The notes under the pieces are model-generated. The model saw only the letters and a list, made by a program, of their open reading frames with translations. It ran no database searches and was not told the origin of the DNA. Shown piece by piece: positions 9,092-17,794 of a DNA stretch of 64,000 nucleotides. Source of the stretch: Labilithrix sp. Its GTDB lineage: Bacteria > Myxococcota_A > Polyangia > Polyangiales > Polyangiaceae. Both the position numbers and the translations under genes were made by a program. Location of the stretch: positions 26,510-90,509 of the forward strand of contig JAHBWF010000012.1 of the NCBI GenBank assembly GCA_019637105.1, read 5' to 3'. How positions within the stretch are numbered: position 1 is the stretch's first letter; every line of letters begins with the position of its first letter.

Positions 9092-9113
9092 ACTCTTACG
9101 TTAACGTTAGTCT
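9092..9113. promoter_or_regulatory. Dyad O2, putative second MerR operator
   Basis: A 22-bp imperfect dyad centred on ACGTTAACGT, sharing the pattern ACTCT-YACGT-KMACGT-KAG with O1, 71 bp away centre to centre. It resembles ACGT-dyad operators known for LiuR-type MerR proteins. It lies between the divergent isc operon and the large TPR gene and could act on both. Confidence 0.55.
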
Positions 9114-9161
9114 TCGATCCAAGCAAGGCTAAATACCTGGAATCTCATCTGCAAGCCTGCC

Positions 9162-12100
9162 GTGGACGCGACGACCGCGGTAGACTTCCGCCCGGTGGGA
9201 TCCGACGAAGAGTCGACGCACGAGATCGACATCGAGGCCCTGCGCGACTCGCTCGCGACGGCCCGCGCCGGAGGCCTGTCCGCGCCCGACGCGCCGCCGA
9301 GCGATCGCGAGACCGCGCGCGGTCGCCCCGATCCCGCCACGCTCGACGCCGTCGGTCTCGACGACGACCTCGACACGATGGGGCGGCCGCTCCCGACGTT
9401 CGGCGACGAGACGTTCGGCGTCGACGACGACGACGGCGATCGGACGGTGATGGCGCCGGCGCCGCCGACGAGCCGCGCGGAGGATCGACGACCGACGCGC
9501 GCGCGCGCCGATCGCGAGTCGGTCACCCGCCTCGACGCCGCGTCGCTGCGGCCGATCGGGCTGTCGACGCCGATCGATCCGATCGCGCCGCTGCGCGCGC
9601 GCGCGCCGATCGAGTCCTCCGAAGCGATCGACACGCTGGACCCGCTCGAGCTCGAGCTCGAGCCCGAGGCGATCGAGCCGGCGCCGGCGCCGGGCGAGCG
9701 CTTCGCGCCGCCGCGCCACGCCTCGCCGCGCTTCGGGGCGGAGGACGACGACGTCGTCGATCTCGCGGACATCGAGGACGTCGAGAGCGGCGAGCACGAG
9801 GTCGTCGAGGAGCCGAGCGTCGCCGACGAGGCCGACGTCGTCGCGCTCGACTCGGACGAGGTCCCCGCGCAGGTCGAAGGGGCCGTGGATCCGACGCCGT
9901 CGCTCTTCGGGACGCTGCCGGGGCACGACGTGGCGCAGGCGCTCCGCGCGATGATGGGCGAGGCGCCGGACGCGCCGGACGCCGCGCCGCTCTCCGAGGC
10001 GACGATGTGGCGGCCGCCCGCGCGCACGCTCGACGACGGCGAGACGCAGACGCGCCTTCCGCTCTCGGACGCGCCCGAGGCCGCGCCGCGCGAAGGCCTC
10101 GACGGCGGCGACGCCTTCGGCCTCGACGGCGGCGACGCCTTCGGACGCGACGACGGCGACGCCTTCGGACGCGACGACGCGCTCCCCGCCTTCTCGCTCG
10201 AGGACGGGAGCGACGATCCGCTCGAGGAGAGCCAGGGGCCGTGGCCGCGCGCGCCGTGGAACCCCGCCGAGGTCGCGGGGCCGTCCCCTCGGCCGTTCGA
10301 ACGCGACGCCGACCACACGAAGATCACGCGGCCGGCGATGCCGAGCGCGGATCGAGAGGCCACCGCGATCACGCGCGCGGTGGGTCCGAGCGCCAAGGCC
10401 GCCGCGGAGATCGGCGAGACCACCGCCGTCTTCATGGGGCCCGTTCCTTCGATCGCGCGGCCGGAGCCGGCGCCCCGCGGCGCGGTCGAGCCGACGACCG
10501 ACGAGGTCGAGGCGCTCTACGGCCCCTTCGAGCGGCCGGACGAGACGGGCGCCGACGTCACCGCGCTCGGCCGCGCCGCGGACCGTGGCGACGTCGCCCC
10601 GCGGCGTGATCGCGACGCCGCCCCGCTCCGCGAGGACGGTCCGATCGGCGCGGCCCTGCTCGACGACGCCGGCGCGCGCGGAGATCGGGCGAGCGGCGGC
10701 GACGCGCCCCCGGCGTCCGAGGACGTCCCGTCGGAGCCGGCGCTGCCGCGCTTCTCGCTCGCGTCGATCCCGGACACCGTCGCCACGCCCGAGCCCGCCC
10801 TGGCGCCCGCCGAGCTCGGCGGCGCGGGCAACGAAGACCTCACGGTGATGCGTCCGAGCCAGGTGGACACCCGGGACCTCGGGGCCTCCGCGCGCTCGTT
10901 CCACTCGATCGACGTCCGGATGTCGGCGCCGTCGATCGACGCCGAAGACGCGACCGCCGCGGGGACGACGCGGGCCGAGAGCGACGGCGAGGACATCGCG
11001 CAGCTGACGGCGCGCCTGCACCGCGACGACGTCGGGCTCGGCGACGATCCGGCCTCGGCGCTCGACGCCGAGCCTCCCCCCACGGCCGCCCGTCCGCCCG
11101 TGGGCACGGAGGAGATCGAGGCCGTCGACGCGCGCGCCGACGCCGTAGAGGAGATCGACGACGCGGAGATCCTCGAGCTCGTCCCCGACGAGATCGTCGA
11201 AGACGACCCGACGAACGCGAGCCTCGGCGCTCCGCTGAAGGCGCCGGAGTTCGAGCCGCCGGCGCCGGGCGCGCCGACCGCGCCGCCGCTCGCCGACCTC
11301 GACCCCGAGGAGCGGGAGCTCTTCGAGGAGCGGCGCTTCGGACCGCTCGTCGCGCTCTACCGCCAGCGGCTCGCCGACACCGACGGGCCGAACCGAAAGG
11401 CGGCCATCCTCCTCAAGATCGCGCACGTGTACGAGGCGGGGCTCGAGGACTCGAACGAAGCCTTCAACGCGCTCGTCGAGGCGTTCGAGCTCGCGCCGGA
11501 CAACCACGACGTCGTCTCCGCCGTCGATCGCGTCGGCAAGGCCGCAGGGCGGATCGGCGAGCTCGCGGACAAGGTCAAGCGCAAGCTCTTGCCCGGCGCG
11601 CCCGACGACAAGCGCGTCGTCTACCTCGGCCACCTCGTCTACTGGTACGAGCGCGTCCTCGGGCGGGGCAAGGAGGTCTCGTCGTTCGTCTCCGAGATCG
11701 AGCGCCACGACAAGGTCCACCCCGTCGTCCTCAAGCGCGCCGCGCAGCTCGCCGCGATGAACGCGGACCCGAAGACCCAGCGCGAGCACCTCACGCGCGC
11801 GCTCGAGCGGACGATCCGGAGCGAGGAGAAGGTCGCGCTCCACCTCGCGCTCGCGAGCTCGTACGCGGGGACGGCCGACGCGCTCAAGCACTACGAGGCC
11901 GCGCTCCGCATCGACGGATCGTCGATCGTCGCGCTCCAGGGCGTGAAGCGGCTCGGCAAGGAGAAGGAGCGCTACGACCAGGTCAAGTGGGCGCTCGAGC
12001 GCCAGGCCGAGGTCGCGCCGACGGAGGCCGAGCGCATCGACGCGCTGCTCGAGCTCGCCGAGCTGCAGGAGACGAAGTTCCTCAAGCGCGAGGCCGCCGC

Positions 12101-14948
12101 GGAGCTCCTCGAGCGCGTCCTCGAGATCGAGCCGTCGCACCCCGCCGCGCTGAAGGGCCTCGAGCGCTGCTACCACGCGCTCCGCGACTGGCCGAAGCTC
12201 GCGCGCATCCTCGGCGTGCGGTCGGAGCACACGTTCGACAAGAAGGCGAAGGTCGAGCTCCTCGAGCTGGCCGCCGAGGTCCACGAGTCCAAGCTCGGCG
12301 ATCCGGCGAGCGCCGTCGAGGTCTACCGGAACCTGCTCGTCGTCGAGCCGAAGCACCGCCGCGCGCTCGGCGATCTGGCGCGCCTCTACGAGAAGCTCGG
12401 CGACTGGGCGAACGTCGCGACCTACAAGGCGCGCCTGGCGGAGCTCGCCCCGACGAAGCGAGCCTCGTCGCAGGAGCTCGTGAAGCTCGGCGACTTCTTG
12501 AACGTTCCGGAGCGCGATCCGCTCGCCGCCAAGCTCCAGTACGAGCGCGCGGTGACGGTCGATCCGACGAACGCCGCGGGGTGGGAGGCCCTCCAGCGGC
12601 TCGCGGCCGAGGCGGGGGACGATCGCCGCGTCGTGGAGTGCCTCGAGCAGCGCAGGAAGCACACCGACGTCCCGCGCCAGCGCGCGGCGATCCTCGTGGA
12701 GCTCGCGAAGGTGCATCGCGCGCAGGGCGACGACGACGCCGCGGACAAGGCCTTCGAGGCGGCCGTCCACGCCGACCCGTCGAACGAGGTGGCGGCGGCC
12801 GCGGTGCTCGACACGTACACGGCCGAGGAGCGCTGGGCCGAGGCCGCGCCGCTCTGCGAGCTGCTCGTCAACGCCGCCGTCCGCGATCGCGACGCCGAGG
12901 CGCTGTTCGTTCGCCTGCGCCTGGCGACGCGCATCGCCGCGGCCCTCGGCGACGCCGATCGCGCGCTGACGTCCGCGGTCGCCGCGCTCGACGCGCGGCC
13001 GGACGACCCGGGGGCGCGGGCCGACCTCATCGCGGTCGCAAGCCAGTGCCGGGAGTCGGGGCCGTCGATCGCGCGGGTCCGAGAGCGGCTCGCGCGGCTC
13101 GCCGAGCAGCCGGACGACCTGACGACCGACCAGCTCGTCCGCCTCGCCAAGCTCCAGGAGGACGCCGGCGACCTCGACGGCGCCGCCGCGCTCCAGGAGC
13201 GGGCGCGCCGCCTCGAGCCCGACGATCCGGAGCTGACGCAGGCGCTCGCCGAGGTCTACCTGGCCCAGGGCGACTTCCCGCGCGCGTGCAAGCTCAAGGT
13301 CGACATGGCGCGGAACGCGACGGACGCGGAGACGCGGTTCGATCTGTTCTGCGAGGCCGGCGAGATCTGGGCGCGCCGCGCGGACGAGCTGGAGAAGGCC
13401 GCGAGCATCTTCGAAGAGGCGCGCGCGCTCAAGCCGCTCGATCCCTGGCTGCTCCAGACGATGATGTGGCTCTACGGGGAGCTGGGCGAGTGGGGCCTCC
13501 TCACCGGCGTGCTCGAGGACGCCGCGCAGGCGTCCGACGGCTCGCCCGAGGATCGGGTCAAGAACCTCGTCGCGATGGCCGAGGTCGTCCGCGACAAGCT
13601 CGACGACCGCCTGCGCGCGGCGGACCTCTACGACCAGGTGCTCGACGTCGACAGACGGCGCCTCGACGTCTTCGAGGAGCTCGTCCGCGCGCTGACCGAG
13701 GAGAAGGACTGGGAGCGGCTCGAGCAGGCCTACTGCAGGATGCTCGCCCGGGTGAAGGACGACGACGAGCCGCAGCTCCAGTTCCTCCTCCTCCATCAGC
13801 TCGGGCTCATCTACCGCGACCGCCTCGGCGACGCCTCCCGCGCCTACGACGCCCTCGACGCCGCCTCGCGCCTGCGTCCCGACGACGGAGAGGTCCGCAA
13901 GATCGTCGTCGAGCTGCTCGTCGTCACCGACAACCTCGACAACGCCGTCGCGCGCCTGCGCGACGAGATCGACCGCGATCCCCACGACCCGCAGCTCTAC
14001 GCGGAGCTCTACGAGCTCTTCCTTCGCCAGCATTTCTTCGACAAGGCCTGGTGCGCCGTCAACGTGCTGTCGCGCATGCGCGAGCCCACGCCCGAGCAGC
14101 GGCGCTTCCACGAGGACTACGCCCCGATGCCGCTCGACGGCGTGCCGGGTCAGATCGTCGAGCAAGCCTGGCGCTCCCACGTCTTCCACGCCGCGCTCGA
14201 TCCGGCGCTCACGAACGTCTTCGCGCTCTTGACCCCCGCCGTGGCGCGCATGCGGTACGGCCAGCTCCGCCCCGAGCAGCGCGTCGGCCGCCCGTTCACG
14301 CCGAACCACTCGCGGATGCACGACGTCGTCCGGGCGACGTTCGACAACGCCGCCGAGATCCTCGCCGTCGAGGCGCCGGAGCTGCTGCTCGGCGATCCCA
14401 AGTCGCCGGCGCCGTTCACGCCCGCGCTCGCGCCGTACGGCGCGCTGCTCGTCTCGGGGCCCGCCGTGGAGGCGCAGTCGAGCTCGCTCATCTACCTGGT
14501 CGGCAAGCGCCTCGCCGAGCAGCGCCCGGAGCTCGCCGCGCGGGCGTTCTTCACCTCGGTCGCGGAGATGACGTCGCTCCTCAACATGGCCGTGCGCGTG
14601 AGCCGCAACGAGGTCGCCAAGGACGCGGCCGGAGCCGCCCTCGACCAGACCTTCGCCGCGGTCCTCGCGCCGCAGGAGGCCGCCGCGCTCCGCAGCGTCG
14701 TCCTCCAGGCGACGTCGGAGAGCCCGTCGCTCGACGTGAAGCGCTGGTCGCAGGCGGCCGAGCTCTCGAGCATGCGCGCGGGGCTCCTCATCGCCGGGGA
14801 CGTCGAGCCCGCGCGCGACGCGCTCCTCGCGGAGGGACCGTCGGGCGACCTCTCGGCCGAGGACAAGGTCGGCGAGCTCTACAAGTTCGCGACGAGCGAC
14901 CTGTACTCGGACCTCCGCGGCGCGATCGGCGTCGCGGTCCAGGCCTGA
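9162..14948 (+). CDS. Giant TPR protein with acidic disordered N-terminus and conserved C-terminal domain
   Basis: A 1,928-residue cytoplasmic protein of unknown function. Residues 1 to about 700 are Asp/Ala/Pro-rich and predicted disordered. They contain an 8-residue tandem repeat (GGDAFGLD type, residues about 312-340) and several short Thr motifs (DRTVMAPAP, HTKITRP, DLTVMRP). Residues about 710-1600 are tandem TPR helices (repeated AAELLERVLEIEPSHPAALKGLERCY type). The last 320 residues form a globular domain ending in YSDLRGAIGVAVQA, shared with the TPR protein encoded at 36992-39346. The start is GTG. The gene is divergent from the isc operon and has no recognisable partner besides that paralogue. 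A scaffolding role is likely, but the partner is unknown. Confidence 0.82.
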   Translation: MDATTAVDFRPVGSDEESTHEIDIEALRDSLATARAGGLSAPDAPPSDRETARGRPDPATLDAVGLDDDLDTMGRPLPTFGDETFGVDDDDGDRTVMAPAPPTSRAEDRRPTRARADRESVTRLDAASLRPIGLSTPIDPIAPLRARAPIESSEAIDTLDPLELELEPEAIEPAPAPGERFAPPRHASPRFGAEDDDVVDLADIEDVESGEHEVVEEPSVADEADVVALDSDEVPAQVEGAVDPTPSLFGTLPGHDVAQALRAMMGEAPDAPDAAPLSEATMWRPPARTLDDGETQTRLPLSDAPEAAPREGLDGGDAFGLDGGDAFGRDDGDAFGRDDALPAFSLEDGSDDPLEESQGPWPRAPWNPAEVAGPSPRPFERDADHTKITRPAMPSADREATAITRAVGPSAKAAAEIGETTAVFMGPVPSIARPEPAPRGAVEPTTDEVEALYGPFERPDETGADVTALGRAADRGDVAPRRDRDAAPLREDGPIGAALLDDAGARGDRASGGDAPPASEDVPSEPALPRFSLASIPDTVATPEPALAPAELGGAGNEDLTVMRPSQVDTRDLGASARSFHSIDVRMSAPSIDAEDATAAGTTRAESDGEDIAQLTARLHRDDVGLGDDPASALDAEPPPTAARPPVGTEEIEAVDARADAVEEIDDAEILELVPDEIVEDDPTNASLGAPLKAPEFEPPAPGAPTAPPLADLDPEERELFEERRFGPLVALYRQRLADTDGPNRKAAILLKIAHVYEAGLEDSNEAFNALVEAFELAPDNHDVVSAVDRVGKAAGRIGELADKVKRKLLPGAPDDKRVVYLGHLVYWYERVLGRGKEVSSFVSEIERHDKVHPVVLKRAAQLAAMNADPKTQREHLTRALERTIRSEEKVALHLALASSYAGTADALKHYEAALRIDGSSIVALQGVKRLGKEKERYDQVKWALERQAEVAPTEAERIDALLELAELQETKFLKREAAAELLERVLEIEPSHPAALKGLERCYHALRDWPKLARILGVRSEHTFDKKAKVELLELAAEVHESKLGDPASAVEVYRNLLVVEPKHRRALGDLARLYEKLGDWANVATYKARLAELAPTKRASSQELVKLGDFLNVPERDPLAAKLQYERAVTVDPTNAAGWEALQRLAAEAGDDRRVVECLEQRRKHTDVPRQRAAILVELAKVHRAQGDDDAADKAFEAAVHADPSNEVAAAAVLDTYTAEERWAEAAPLCELLVNAAVRDRDAEALFVRLRLATRIAAALGDADRALTSAVAALDARPDDPGARADLIAVASQCRESGPSIARVRERLARLAEQPDDLTTDQLVRLAKLQEDAGDLDGAAALQERARRLEPDDPELTQALAEVYLAQGDFPRACKLKVDMARNATDAETRFDLFCEAGEIWARRADELEKAASIFEEARALKPLDPWLLQTMMWLYGELGEWGLLTGVLEDAAQASDGSPEDRVKNLVAMAEVVRDKLDDRLRAADLYDQVLDVDRRRLDVFEELVRALTEEKDWERLEQAYCRMLARVKDDDEPQLQFLLLHQLGLIYRDRLGDASRAYDALDAASRLRPDDGEVRKIVVELLVVTDNLDNAVARLRDEIDRDPHDPQLYAELYELFLRQHFFDKAWCAVNVLSRMREPTPEQRRFHEDYAPMPLDGVPGQIVEQAWRSHVFHAALDPALTNVFALLTPAVARMRYGQLRPEQRVGRPFTPNHSRMHDVVRATFDNAAEILAVEAPELLLGDPKSPAPFTPALAPYGALLVSGPAVEAQSSSLIYLVGKRLAEQRPELAARAFFTSVAEMTSLLNMAVRVSRNEVAKDAAGAALDQTFAAVLAPQEAAALRSVVLQATSESPSLDVKRWSQAAELSSMRAGLLIAGDVEPARDALLAEGPSGDLSAEDKVGELYKFATSDLYSDLRGAIGVAVQA
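10095..10181 (+). repeat. 24-bp in-frame tandem repeat
   Basis: About 3.6 copies of a 24-bp unit encoding G-(L/R)-D-(G/D)-G-D-A-F inside the disordered N-terminus of the giant TPR protein. The first two copies are identical and the later ones differ at a few bases, consistent with recent expansion by slippage or unequal exchange. Confidence 0.8.
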
Positions 14949-14956
14949 GCGCGGTC

Positions 14957-14978
14957 GCTCGCCGGCCGGGCGGCGAGC
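14957..14978. terminator. Hairpin between convergent genes
   Basis: GCTCGCC and GGCGAGC arms (7 bp) around an 8-nt GC-rich loop in the 33-bp gap between the TPR gene (+) and cyaY (-). No U-tract is present, as is usual in this GC context. It could terminate transcription from both sides. Confidence 0.45.
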
Positions 14979-14981
14979 GCG

Positions 14982-15311
14982 CTACGCCGGCGGCGTGACG
15001 TCGACGCCGGCGCTCTCCTTCACGATCGCGGCGACGCGACCGAGGAGCTCGACCCCCTGCCCCTTGTCGTCGAGCCAGCGCGACGTCGCCTCGTCGTAGC
15101 CGAAGTGCCACGCGCGGGCGTTCGCGGCGAGCCAGATCTGGCGCGTGGGCCGCTGCGTGTTCACGACGCATTTCTTCCCGTCGCGGAACGTGAGCGTGAT
15201 CACGTCGCCGGCGCGCTCGACGTCCACGTCGTCGGCGTCGACGTCCTCGAGCATCGCCTCGAGCTTCGCGAGCGCTTCGTCGGCGAGGCGCTGGTACCGG
15301 GACTCGTCCAT
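14982..15311 (-). CDS. cyaY: Frataxin-like iron-binding protein CyaY
   Basis: Frataxin homologue that binds iron and modulates IscS during Fe-S assembly. The 109-residue protein has the acidic first helix (EAMLEDVDADDVDVERAG) and the frataxin core GDVITLTFRDGKKCVVNTQRPTRQIWLAA, then WHFGY. The ATG at 15311 is used. An in-frame extension would run into the repeat element upstream. Only 10 nt separate the ATG from TACTAG at the end of that element, which may serve as the -10 box. It is unlinked to the isc operon but functionally related. Confidence 0.9.
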   Translation of the reverse strand: MDESRYQRLADEALAKLEAMLEDVDADDVDVERAGDVITLTFRDGKKCVVNTQRPTRQIWLAANARAWHFGYDEATSRWLDDKGQGVELLGRVAAIVKESAGVDVTPPA

Positions 15312-15321
15312 GCCGCCGACT

Positions 15322-15472
15322 CTAGTACCCGGACGCCATGATTTCGACCGGTTCGTTCCGCCCCCACGACGAACGAGAGGTCGGACCGAACCTCCCGTCA
15401 TCGCGCGGGCATGCGTCCTGGAGTGTCTCTCTCGCGATCGGGCCTCGGCACGTCGAGATCGACGGGTCGAGG
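15322..15472. repeat. CTAGT-bounded hairpin element, family A copy 1
   Basis: Intergenic element whose first 39 bases are identical to the copy at 53589. It starts CTAGTACCCGGACGCC and contains an 11-bp hairpin (15350-15360 with 15382-15392, one mismatch). It ends with a second, less perfect hairpin closing on GACGGGTCGAGG. The left end lies 10 nt upstream of cyaY. Beyond it, a 15-bp sequence is directly repeated around 15479-15510. Confidence 0.75.
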
Positions 15473-15553
15473 TTTCACGCCGCGCGCCCGGACGCCGCGC
15501 GCCCGGACGCCGCGCGACCAGCACATGCGACGGCGCCCGGCGGATCGCGGCGC

Positions 15554-15931
15554 TCAGTTGAGGGAGTACGGCAGCGTGAGCGAGAACGGGGCGATCGTCG
15601 CGTCGAACTCGCGGCCGTCGGGACGGTGCATCTGGTAGGTGCCGCGCATCTCGCCGCGCGGCGTCGTCAGGACGCAGCCGCTCGTGTACTCGAACTGGTC
15701 GCCCGGGTTGAGGAAGGGCTGCTGCCCGACGACGCCGGGGCCCTTCACCTCTTCGATGCGGCCGTCGCCGTCGGTGATGATCCAGTGGCGGCTCCTCAGC
15801 TGGGCGGGGGTCTCGCCTTCGTTCGCGATCTTCACGGTATAGGCGAAAACGTAGCGGTGCGTGCGCGGCGAGGACTGCTCGGGCACGTAGACCGCCCGGA
15901 CGCTGACCTTGATCCCTTCGGTGGTGGCCAT
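15554..15931 (-). CDS. apaG: ApaG-family protein
   Basis: A 125-residue fibronectin-III-like beta-sandwich protein of the ApaG family (formerly DUF525). Family motifs are FAYTVKIANEGETPAQLRSRHW, the VVGQQPFLNPGDQFEYTSG stretch and the RGTYQM segment near the end. The family is found in many proteobacteria, sometimes linked to diadenosine tetraphosphate hydrolase. Its molecular role is not settled. The ATG at 15931 is used; upstream ORF extension is spurious. It is divergent from the amidase gene with a 42-bp gap. Confidence 0.93.
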   Translation of the reverse strand: MATTEGIKVSVRAVYVPEQSSPRTHRYVFAYTVKIANEGETPAQLRSRHWIITDGDGRIEEVKGPGVVGQQPFLNPGDQFEYTSGCVLTTPRGEMRGTYQMHRPDGREFDATIAPFSLTLPYSLN

Positions 15932-15973
15932 GGACACGGCTACCAAGTGCCATTTGCGCGGCCGGCTGGCAAT

Positions 15974-17659
15974 ATGCCGCTCATCACCATGGCCGACACC
16001 CCGCGCTCTCCACGCCTCAGCGGCGCTCCGCTCCGCAACCTCGCTCGCCTCGCGCGCACGCGTGTCGGCGGCGTCGCGCTCCAGCGCGTCCTCCGCGCCG
16101 AGCTCCGGATCGACCGCCTCGCGACGCTCCCGGACCACCTCCGCGGCGACCTCCCGCTCGACACCAACGCGCACCCCGGACGCCCGCCGCGCTCGGCGCC
16201 CTCCGAGGGGCTGCCGCCGCCCACCGGGCAGAGCTGGGCGCCGACGAGCGCCACGCTGACGGCGGCCTACCGGAGCGGCGAGGTCTCGCCGCGCGACGTC
16301 GTACGCCGCGCGTTCGCCGAGGCGAGCCGCCTCGCCGCGCTCGAGCCCTCGGTCGGCCCGCTCTCCGAGCTCGCGGAGGAGGCCGCGCTCGCGGAGGCCG
16401 AGGCCTCGGAGCAGCGCTGGCGCGAGGGGCGCCCGCTCGGCTTCTTCGACGGCGTCCCGTGGGCCGTGAAGGAGCAGACGGCCGTGCGAGGGCTCGCGCG
16501 CCGCTCCGGGACGGCGTTCGTCGATCCGTCCCCGCGCGAAGAGGACGCGACGGCCGTCGGCCGTGTCCGCGCGGGCGGCGCGATCACGCTCGGCGCGACG
16601 CCGATGACCGAGTTCGGCATGACGCCGAACGGCGCCAACTCCAAGCGCTCGATGCCGCGCAACCCCCACGCCGTCGCCCACCTCGCCGGCGGGTCCTCGA
16701 CCGGCTCCGGCGTCGCCGTGGCGACCGGCCTCGTCCCCTTCGCGCTCGGCTGCGACGGCGGCGGGTCGATCCGCATCCCCGCCGCGATCAACGGCGTCTT
16801 CGGGATCAAGCCCACCTGGGGCCGCGTCAGCCGCTCGGGGGACAGCTCCAACGGCTCCCTCGCGCACCTCGGTCCGCTCGCCTGCTCGACCGTGGACCTC
16901 GCGCACGCGCTCGAGCTCCTGAGCGGGCCCGATCCGAACGATCCGCAGACCTTCGCCGCCCCACGGCGCGAGGCGGGCTCCTTCGTCGGCGCGCTGTCGC
17001 GCGGCGTCCGCGGGACGGTGATCGGCGTCCCCGACTCCGAGTGGGCCGACGCCTCCGAGCCGGTGCAGCGCGCGGGCCGCGCCGCGCTCGCGGCGCTCGA
17101 GGAGGAGGGCGCCGTCCTCGTCCCGATCCAGCTCGAGCTCGCCAAGTACGCCGCGGCCATCGGCTACGTCGTCATCGCCAGCGAGGCGCGCGCGCTGCTC
17201 AGCGCGGAGTGGCGCGACCACGCCGACGAGATGGGGGACGACCTCCAGGTCAGCTTCTCCGCGGTCGACGCGTTCAACGCGCTCGAGTACCTCGACGTCT
17301 GCCGTCTCCGCACCGGGCTCCGCCGGGAGCTCGCGCGCGCCTTCGGCACGATCGACCTCCTCGCGCTGCCGTCCGCCGGCGCCGCGGCGGCGAAGGTCTC
17401 CGACACCGACATGCGCACGGGCTTCCTCGACGCCAAGGTGATCGACGCGCTCTGCCGGTTCATGTTCCTCGGCAACCTCTCGGGCCTGCCCGCGCTCTCG
17501 GCCCCGGTCGGCTGCGACGCGGCGGGGCTGCCGGTCGGCCTCCAGCTCGTCGGTGACGCCTGGGACGAGGCCACGGTCCTCGCCGCCGCCGCGCACCTCG
17601 AGCGCGTCGGCGTCGCCGTCCCGCGCCGGCCGCGGATCACGGCGTCGCTCCTCGACTGA
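15974..17659 (+). CDS. Amidase signature family hydrolase
   Basis: Amidohydrolase of the Ser-cisSer-Lys type. The catalytic lysine is in GVPWAVKEQ, the cis-serine in LAGGSSTGSGVAVATG and the nucleophile in CDGGGSIRIPAAINGVFGIKPTWGR. At about 561 residues it has a 90-residue N-terminal extension ahead of the canonical domain (APTSATLTAAYRSGEVSPRDVV). It is not clearly GatA: no gatB or gatC is adjacent, so the substrate is unknown. Two in-frame ATGs exist (15974 and 15989); the first is used. The long open frame upstream passes through the repeat element and apaG and is spurious. Confidence 0.9.
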   Translation: MPLITMADTPRSPRLSGAPLRNLARLARTRVGGVALQRVLRAELRIDRLATLPDHLRGDLPLDTNAHPGRPPRSAPSEGLPPPTGQSWAPTSATLTAAYRSGEVSPRDVVRRAFAEASRLAALEPSVGPLSELAEEAALAEAEASEQRWREGRPLGFFDGVPWAVKEQTAVRGLARRSGTAFVDPSPREEDATAVGRVRAGGAITLGATPMTEFGMTPNGANSKRSMPRNPHAVAHLAGGSSTGSGVAVATGLVPFALGCDGGGSIRIPAAINGVFGIKPTWGRVSRSGDSSNGSLAHLGPLACSTVDLAHALELLSGPDPNDPQTFAAPRREAGSFVGALSRGVRGTVIGVPDSEWADASEPVQRAGRAALAALEEEGAVLVPIQLELAKYAAAIGYVVIASEARALLSAEWRDHADEMGDDLQVSFSAVDAFNALEYLDVCRLRTGLRRELARAFGTIDLLALPSAGAAAAKVSDTDMRTGFLDAKVIDALCRFMFLGNLSGLPALSAPVGCDAAGLPVGLQLVGDAWDEATVLAAAAHLERVGVAVPRRPRITASLLD

Positions 17660-17753
17660 CGGCCCGGGCCGCCCGAGGAGACGACGACCCGACCGATCCA
17701 CGAATCGCGCGGGCGATCGGCGGCGCGGCAGGAGCGCGACCGCAAAACGTCGC

Positions 17754-17781
17754 TTGATTCGCGGCGCGCACGAGTTATGGA
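17754..17781 (+). promoter_or_regulatory. Candidate promoter of the arginine cluster
   Basis: TTGATT and TATGGA separated by 16 bp, with the -10-like hexamer ending 13 nt before the argF' ATG at 17795. If used, transcription would start within the apparent AGGGAGG Shine-Dalgarno or just after it, giving a very short leader. Confidence 0.45.
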
Positions 17782-17794
17782 GGGAGGTCCATCG

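Noticed and set aside
15338-15973. N-terminal extension of the amidase by about 210 codons
   Set aside because: The extension translates a repeat element and the antisense of apaG; homology begins after the ATGs at 15974/15989.
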